Positions 59,506-64,000 of a stretch of 64,000 nt of DNA are shown here, in pieces. Below the pieces are notes generated by a model, which saw only the letters and a list, made by a program, of their open reading frames with translations, searched no databases and was not told the DNA's origin. Position 1 is the first letter of the stretch. Each line of letters begins with the position of its first letter. This stretch comes from Planococcus sp. MER TA 32b (GTDB taxonomy: Bacteria > Bacillota > Bacilli > Bacillales_A > Planococcaceae), in assembly GCA_023715185.1 (NCBI GenBank), contig JAMCAN010000003.1:310001-374000 (forward strand), given 5' to 3'. A program made the position numbers and the translations under genes.

Positions 59506-61027
59506 TATTCGCTATAAACTCCACCCGGTTTCCGCTTTTATTAACTTCATGAAAAGCCTGAAGGAATTAATCATTCCTTTTATCGTGATTTTCGGTGTCA
59601 ATATTTTTAGGGATGGCGGCATCAGCGCCATGTTCAATCAGGGTTGGATCGGCTTGTTGCCTTTGTTGATCGGTCTGGTGGTTGTATTATTTTCCTTAAT
59701 CGTCGGAATCATAAAATGGAAGAGGTTTGTCTACTGGTTTGAAGATGGGGAGCTGCGCATCGAATACGGCCTTTTTGTGAAGAAAAAGAGATACATACCT
59801 TTTGAACGGATTCAGAGCCTGAATTATACAGAAGGAATCTTCCACCGGCCGTTCAACCTTGTGAAAGTTCGTGTCGAAACCGCGGGTTCCGGCAAAGCCG
59901 GAGAAGCCGAAGCGGAACTTACGGCAATCAACCGTGAAGATGCTGATCGGATTGAAAAGGAAATGGACCATGCAAAAAATCGGGTCGCCCCGTCCGTGGG
60001 ACCGCAAGAAGCGGTTGAAGAAGTTGTTGAAGAAACCGCTGCACCAAAAAAAGAATTGAAAACCCTTTACCGCATGTCGATGAAGGAATTGTTGATTCTT
60101 GCGACGACTTCCGGCGGGATTGGCGTAGTGATCTCAGCGGTCGCTGTATTTTTATCGCAGTTCAGTGACTTGATCCCGTATGAAACGATTTACGAAGAAG
60201 TGATGCTGTTTCTGCGTTTCGGATACCTTATTGTGGCTTTGGCGGTGTTTGCCGGACTTCTGATTGCCTGGGTCATTTCAGTGATTTTGACCTTGCTGGC
60301 GAATTACCAATTCACGATCCAGGTGGATGACGACCATATCTATATCACGAGAGGATTGCTGGAGAAGAAGAAAATCTCCGTGCCTTTCAAACGCATCCAG
60401 GGAATAAAAGTCTCAAGAAACCCGCTTCGGGAATTATTCGGCTACGCTGTAGTAACCGTTGAAAGCGCAGGCGGGTCGATGGGCGGAAAAGATGAAAAGA
60501 TCCGTTTGTTCCCGCTTGTCAAACAAGCGCGCATGCTGCCGATTTTGGATGAATTGTTCCCGGACATGGAATTTCAGCCGGAACTGACGAAAGCTCCTAA
60601 GAGAAGCGTCCATTTTTACTATCGGCTCGACTTTCTGTGGATGCTGCCGGTAATCGGTCTCTTGAGCTATTTCTTTTACCCGTATGGTCTGCTGTCGCTG
60701 CTTATTGTGCCGCCAGTTATTTTAATCGGCGTTTGGCAGCATCGCACAACAGGATACGCGCTGACAGGCAGACAATTGACGATGGAATTCAGAGGGCTCA
60801 GCAAACATACTTTCTTTGTATGGAAGAAAAGGGTGCAGGCGGTCAATGTGCTGCAAACCTATTTCCAGCGCAAGAGAGGTCTCGCTTCCATCCAGGCGAC
60901 AATCAAATCGGGGATGCTCGGCTACTCAGCGCGCATCAATTACATGGAGAAAGATGATGCCAGCCGCATTCTTGACTGGTACCATCCAACAACGATTTCA
61001 CCCAAACAAAAAGGTCAGCCGGAATAA
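59495..61027 (+). CDS. ydbT: Multi-PH-domain membrane protein YdbT
   Basis: A 510-residue membrane protein with three bPH_2 units (about residues 60-150, 265-345 and 405-490), each preceded by pairs of hydrophobic helices. Repeated marks are GLFVKKKRYIPFERIQSL, GLLEKKKISVPFKRIQGI and the third unit's FVWKKRVQAV. Partner of YdbS; the overlap (ATG at 59495) implies coupled translation. The third unit is the most divergent. A terminator overlaps its stop. Confidence 0.88.
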   Translation: MMSDIRYKLHPVSAFINFMKSLKELIIPFIVIFGVNIFRDGGISAMFNQGWIGLLPLLIGLVVVLFSLIVGIIKWKRFVYWFEDGELRIEYGLFVKKKRYIPFERIQSLNYTEGIFHRPFNLVKVRVETAGSGKAGEAEAELTAINREDADRIEKEMDHAKNRVAPSVGPQEAVEEVVEETAAPKKELKTLYRMSMKELLILATTSGGIGVVISAVAVFLSQFSDLIPYETIYEEVMLFLRFGYLIVALAVFAGLLIAWVISVILTLLANYQFTIQVDDDHIYITRGLLEKKKISVPFKRIQGIKVSRNPLRELFGYAVVTVESAGGSMGGKDEKIRLFPLVKQARMLPILDELFPDMEFQPELTKAPKRSVHFYYRLDFLWMLPVIGLLSYFFYPYGLLSLLIVPPVILIGVWQHRTTGYALTGRQLTMEFRGLSKHTFFVWKKRVQAVNVLQTYFQRKRGLASIQATIKSGMLGYSARINYMEKDDASRILDWYHPTTISPKQKGQPE

Positions 61028-61044
61028 CTCCGGCTGACCTTTTA
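61009..61044. terminator. Terminator between ydbT and the rhomboid gene
   Basis: AAGGTCAGCCGGA pairs with TCCGGCTGACCTT across ATAAC, with A and T runs either side, between convergent genes. Confidence 0.9.
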
Positions 61045-61053
61045 TCTTTTTGT

Positions 61054-61662
61054 CTACCTCTTATTTTTCCAGCTGACAATGCGTTTCGGATGGAAGAATC
61101 CAAGTCCGATAAGGAAGCCTGTGATCATCCCGGCTATGTGCGCCGTGACATTTATGTTCGGTGTCAGGAACGTCATGATGACACTGATGACCAGAATCGG
61201 CAGAATGATCTGCTTTAATTGCGGCAGCGCACGGCCCCCGTAATACAATAACGCGCCATATGCGCCGAACACACCAAAGATTGCTCCGCTCGCGCCGACG
61301 TGCAGATATTCCAGCGGCTGAAGGAAGTAAGTCGCGACAGTCGCGAATAGTCCAGCCAGCGCGTAGACCGTGATAAACCGGACTTTGCCGGTCAATCGCT
61401 CAAGTTCCGGCCCGAACAGGAACAGCGAGAACATATTGAACAGCAAGTGCATCATTCCGCCGTGCAGGAACATCGGCGTGATGAAACGCCACCACTCGCC
61501 TTCGGCAATCAACCGGTTGTAACCGACCCCGTAATTGAAGATATATGCGCCGAGTATAGGAATCCATGATAAAATATGTATCAAAACATTAATCGCGATC
61601 AATGTGGACACGACAGGATACAAGCGTAAATACTCGGAAAAACTTTCTCTGCGAATAAACAT
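61054..61662 (-). CDS. Rhomboid family intramembrane serine protease (YdcA-like)
   Basis: A 202-residue, six-helix rhomboid. The catalytic serine is Ser125 in HVGASGAIFG, the catalytic histidine His175 in TAHIAG, and HLLFNMFSL near residue 72 supplies the oxyanion asparagine and histidine. It cleaves substrates inside the membrane; targets are unknown. GAGGTGA precedes the ATG at 61662. The same gene sits beside acpS in Bacillus subtilis. Confidence 0.92.
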   Translation of the reverse strand: MFIRRESFSEYLRLYPVVSTLIAINVLIHILSWIPILGAYIFNYGVGYNRLIAEGEWWRFITPMFLHGGMMHLLFNMFSLFLFGPELERLTGKVRFITVYALAGLFATVATYFLQPLEYLHVGASGAIFGVFGAYGALLYYGGRALPQLKQIILPILVISVIMTFLTPNINVTAHIAGMITGFLIGLGFFHPKRIVSWKNKR

Positions 61663-61730
61663 TTCGTCACCTCTGTTTCATACTGATTATTATACCTTTT
61701 TCCTGTTTATGATTGAAAGGAGAAGCATCT

Positions 61731-62117
61731 ATGATTACTGGAATCGGCTTGGACATTGTCGAACTCGGGCGCATCAGGCGGCTTGACGGAAAATCGGCGA
61801 AATTTCGGGAACGCGTGTTGACTGACAGAGAATTGGTTGAATATGGACTTTTATCATCCAACAGGAAAACAGAATTCCTTGCAGGGCGTTTCGCTGCGAA
61901 AGAAGCTTTCGGCAAAGCGAAAGGAACTGGGATCGGCAAATTTTGCGCTTTCAAGGACATTGAAATAAGGAAAGATTTGAATGGCAAACCCTCCGTTTAT
62001 TTTAAAAACGAAGAAGAAGGTTTGATTTCCATTACACATACGAAAGAATACGCGGCTGCGCAGATTCTGCTGCAGGCAAAAATACAGGCGGGGGAAAAAG
62101 ATGGAGACCAACTATAG
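61731..62117 (+). CDS. acpS: Holo-[acyl-carrier-protein] synthase AcpS
   Basis: Transfers 4'-phosphopantetheine from CoA to acyl carrier protein. The 128-residue protein has the two family motifs GIGLDIVELGRI at the start (magnesium aspartate at residue 8) and LAGRFAAKEAFGKAKGTGIG near residue 51. ATG at 61731 with GAAAGGAG upstream. Its 3' end overlaps alr by 17 bases, which is tighter than in Bacillus subtilis, where a lipoprotein gene lies between them. Confidence 0.94.
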   Translation: MITGIGLDIVELGRIRRLDGKSAKFRERVLTDRELVEYGLLSSNRKTEFLAGRFAAKEAFGKAKGTGIGKFCAFKDIEIRKDLNGKPSVYFKNEEEGLISITHTKEYAAAQILLQAKIQAGEKDGDQL

Positions 62118-63216
62118 ACCGACAAAAGCGATAATCGATTTAGCGGCAATTGATCATAATATACGGATTTTGAAGGAGAGGGCGGATGGCGCGAGATTGA
62201 TGGCGGTGGTCAAAGCGGATGCTTACGGCCACGGTGTACTCGAAGTCGCGCGGCAGGCATTGAAAAGCGGCGCGTCCATGCTGGCGGTGGCGACGCCGGA
62301 CGAAGCGCTGTATTTACGCCATAACCATATAGACGCTGAACTTCTGGTTCTTGGGGCATCACCCGTGAATTTTATCGAACCGGCAATAAAATATGACGTG
62401 AATCTGACGGCCTATTCAATGGGATGGCTGGAATCAGCCGCAAAAGAGCAGGCAATGGCAGGTGGCGGCAGGCCGCTGAAAATCCACCTGAAATTTGATA
62501 CAGGAATGCGGCGGATCGGCATTCAGCCAGAGGAAGCTGAAGCGGCCTTTGACTTTGTCGGGCAGCATCCTTTTCAAGTGGAAGGGTTGTATACGCATTT
62601 TGCGACCGCCGATGAGGGGGATAATCCTTTATTTTTGAAACAGGTCGAAAGAATTAATGGCATCAAGAAAAAATGGAACGGCGGCAAGCTGGTTTTTCAC
62701 GTTTCAAACAGTGCCGCGACAATCATGCATCCGGAACTTTCGTTCGACGCTGTGCGTGCCGGCATTTCGATATACGGCATCGCACCCTCCGCATATGTGA
62801 AGCGTGAGATGCCCCTCGAATTGAAACAGGTGATGAGCCTGGAGACAGAAATCGTCCATGTGAAAAAAGTGATGAAAGGAGAAACGCTCAGTTATGGAGC
62901 TACCTATACATGCGCGGAAGACGAATGGATCGGGACCTTGCCGATTGGCTATGCGGACGGATTGATCCGCGGCCTTCAAGGGCAGGAAGTGCTGGTAGAT
63001 GGAAAGCGCGTGCCGATTGTCGGCCGCATATGCATGGATCAGTGCATGATCAGACTGCCGCGGAAATTTCCTGTGGGGGAAAAAGTGCAATTGCTTGGTT
63101 CCCAGAAAGGCGATGAAATCCCAATCGATGAATGGGCGGAAAAACTGGGCACAATTCCTTACGAAATCCCTTGTATCCTGACAAAACGGGTGCCAAGAAT
63201 TTATAGTAGGGCATAA
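62101..63216 (+). CDS. alr: Alanine racemase
   Basis: PLP enzyme that makes D-alanine for the cell wall. The 371-residue protein has the PLP lysine Lys38 in VVKADAYGHG, and the second catalytic base, a tyrosine, in LSYGATYTC near residue 260; the C-terminal GRICMDQCM completes the active site at the dimer interface. It supplies the substrate of ddl encoded 8 kb away. The ATG lies inside acpS with GGGGGAAAAAG as ribosome site. Confidence 0.95.
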   Translation: METNYRPTKAIIDLAAIDHNIRILKERADGARLMAVVKADAYGHGVLEVARQALKSGASMLAVATPDEALYLRHNHIDAELLVLGASPVNFIEPAIKYDVNLTAYSMGWLESAAKEQAMAGGGRPLKIHLKFDTGMRRIGIQPEEAEAAFDFVGQHPFQVEGLYTHFATADEGDNPLFLKQVERINGIKKKWNGGKLVFHVSNSAATIMHPELSFDAVRAGISIYGIAPSAYVKREMPLELKQVMSLETEIVHVKKVMKGETLSYGATYTCAEDEWIGTLPIGYADGLIRGLQGQEVLVDGKRVPIVGRICMDQCMIRLPRKFPVGEKVQLLGSQKGDEIPIDEWAEKLGTIPYEIPCILTKRVPRIYSRA

Positions 63217-63317
63217 AGAACTTCTAGAATTGTCTTTCCATAAGGCCTGCGGGATGTTAAGATTATAAAATAGAAATAAAGACCAGAGAGAACAACGGTA
63301 TTCCGGAGGTGTCAGCT

Positions 63318-63602
63318 GTGTACGAGAGATCCAAGACAAAAGAGGTAGTCGTGAAACTGCCAAAACAATTGATTTCAGAACTTACTACACATTCAGATGA
63401 ACGGGTTCAGGAAGACGGAGATTATATTTACGTTTCCACTCAGCGTGTTATGAAAAATATGTATGACTCAAATCATATTCGGGAAGCAATGATCAAGGGC
63501 TACGTGGAGATGTCACAGATCAATCTGTCGATTTCATGTGAATGTTCTCATGTGGAATACGAAGCGGAGCATATGACCGTGCGACTCGTAAGCGGAGGGT
63601 GA
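63318..63602 (+). CDS. mazE: Antitoxin EndoAI (MazE-type)
   Basis: A 94-residue antitoxin of the Bacillus EndoAI group: an N-terminal ribbon-helix-helix ([16 protein letters not shown]), then the toxin-binding tail [20 protein letters not shown] ending VRLVSGG. The tail is well conserved, but the segment between about residues 22 and 45 ([20 protein letters not shown]) is unusual for the family. GTG at 63318 has GGAGG 8 bases upstream. It neutralises the MazF encoded 4 bases downstream. Confidence 0.88.
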   Translation: MYERSKTKEVVVKLPKQLISELTTHSDERVQEDGDYIYVSTQRVMKNMYDSNHIREAMIKGYVEMSQINLSISCECSHVEYEAEHMTVRLVSGG

Positions 63603-63606
63603 CAAC

Positions 63607-63957
63607 TTGATTGTAAAACGCGGAGACGTTTTTTTTGCGGAATTATCACCAGTGGTCGGGTCAGAACAGGGTGGAACCCGGCCAGTGCTGGTAATACAAA
63701 ATGATATAGGAAACCGGTTCAGTCCGACCGTCATTATAGCGGCGATTACGGCTCAGATCCAAAAAGCCAAGCTGCCGACCCACGTGGAAATCGACGCTAA
63801 GAAATATGGTTTTGAACGGGACTCTGTTATATTGCTTGAGCAATTGCGAACAATCGACAAATCCCGGCTGACAGATAAAATCACCCAACTTGATGAAGCC
63901 TTGATGGAAAAAGTGGATGAGGCACTTGAAATCAGTGTGGGACTTGTTAAATTCTAA
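63607..63957 (+). CDS. mazF: mRNA interferase toxin EndoA (MazF-type)
   Basis: A 116-residue PemK/MazF endoribonuclease, close in length and sequence to Bacillus EndoA (cleaves UACAU). Marks: [21 protein letters not shown] at the start with the catalytic arginine in [11 protein letters not shown], and [16 protein letters not shown] in the middle. The TTG start at 63607 is 4 bases after the antitoxin stop. In Bacillus this gene precedes rsbRSTUVW-sigB, which may lie just beyond the window. Confidence 0.94.
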   Translation: MIVKRGDVFFAELSPVVGSEQGGTRPVLVIQNDIGNRFSPTVIIAAITAQIQKAKLPTHVEIDAKKYGFERDSVILLEQLRTIDKSRLTDKITQLDEALMEKVDEALEISVGLVKF

Positions 63958-63978
63958 GTATACATACACCATGAAAAC

Positions 63979-64000
63979 ATCCGAAGAGGCTTATTCTTCG
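63979..64000 (+). terminator. Hairpin after mazF, cut by the window edge
   Basis: TCCGAAGA near 63980-63987 faces TCTTCG at 63995-64000. The second arm is truncated by the window end, so the hairpin is only inferred. Confidence 0.4.

Overview
This window looks like a chromosomal segment of a low-to-mid G+C Gram-positive bacterium of the order Bacillales. Gene content and order point to the Planococcaceae (Planococcus or a near relative), but that assignment is inference and no marker RNA gene is present. Supporting signs are AAGGAGG-type ribosome sites with many TTG and GTG starts, a T-box leader, a Bacillus-type cshA-ydbS-ydbT-rhomboid-acpS-alr-mazEF run, and the short interspersed repeats typical of this order. 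There is no phage, transposase, CRISPR, tRNA or rRNA gene.

Layout. Positions 1-4789 hold the tail of an upstream gene and a T-box controlled tryptophan operon, trpD-trpC-[trpF-trpB in one frame]-trpA. From 4811 to 13796 come DNA repair (3-methyladenine glycosylase), a DJ-1/PfpI stress protein, an arsR-arsB arsenite pair, an acetyltransferase, manganese pyrophosphatase, a DsbA-family oxidoreductase, azoreductase and a FAD/Rieske oxidoreductase. From 13866 to 26145 are a YceI protein, murB, a CPA1 antiporter, a penicillin acylase family protein, two fluoride channels, UspA, the cadC-cadA metal efflux pair, a double acetyltransferase, mntR and cvfB. From 26198 to 38633 are a DUF1002 protein, an MhqO-like dioxygenase under a good MhqR box, several acetyltransferases, small stress-type membrane proteins, two MFS transporters, a lipid kinase, an AraC regulator, yidC and a VanY-type carboxypeptidase. 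From 38854 to 50569 are cardiolipin synthase, a squalene/phytoene synthase family protein, a predicted sucrose-phosphate synthase plus sucrose-phosphate phosphatase pair, an MBL hydrolase, a DadA-type oxidase, a TPR regulator divergent from an MFS exporter, an SDR stress protein and another MFS exporter. From 50863 to 63957 are a small ORF, rodA, ddl, murF, an esterase, cshA, ydbS-ydbT, rhomboid protease, acpS, alr and mazEF.

How it works together. Cell wall and growth functions (murB, ddl, murF, alr, rodA, the VanY-like enzyme) are spread over several units. Stress functions are frequent: metal and arsenic efflux, quinone and electrophile defence (azoreductase, MhqO-like protein, YceI), and several genes preceded by sequences resembling sigma-B promoters. 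The right edge is where Bacillus subtilis carries rsbRSTUVW-sigB, so a sigma-B module just outside the window is plausible.

Most noteworthy: the in-frame TrpF-TrpB fusion that keeps an internal ribosome site; the sucrose-type synthase/phosphatase pair, uncommon in Bacillales; back-to-back sigma-B-like promoters driving a 32-residue membrane peptide and a DUF4064 protein; paired 17-bp palindromes between the TPR regulator and its MFS exporter; two MhqR-like boxes; a modular repeat core that recurs in at least five places, one copy lying between two near-identical terminators; and a cshA leader with tandem terminators. I see no single large novel multi-gene system.
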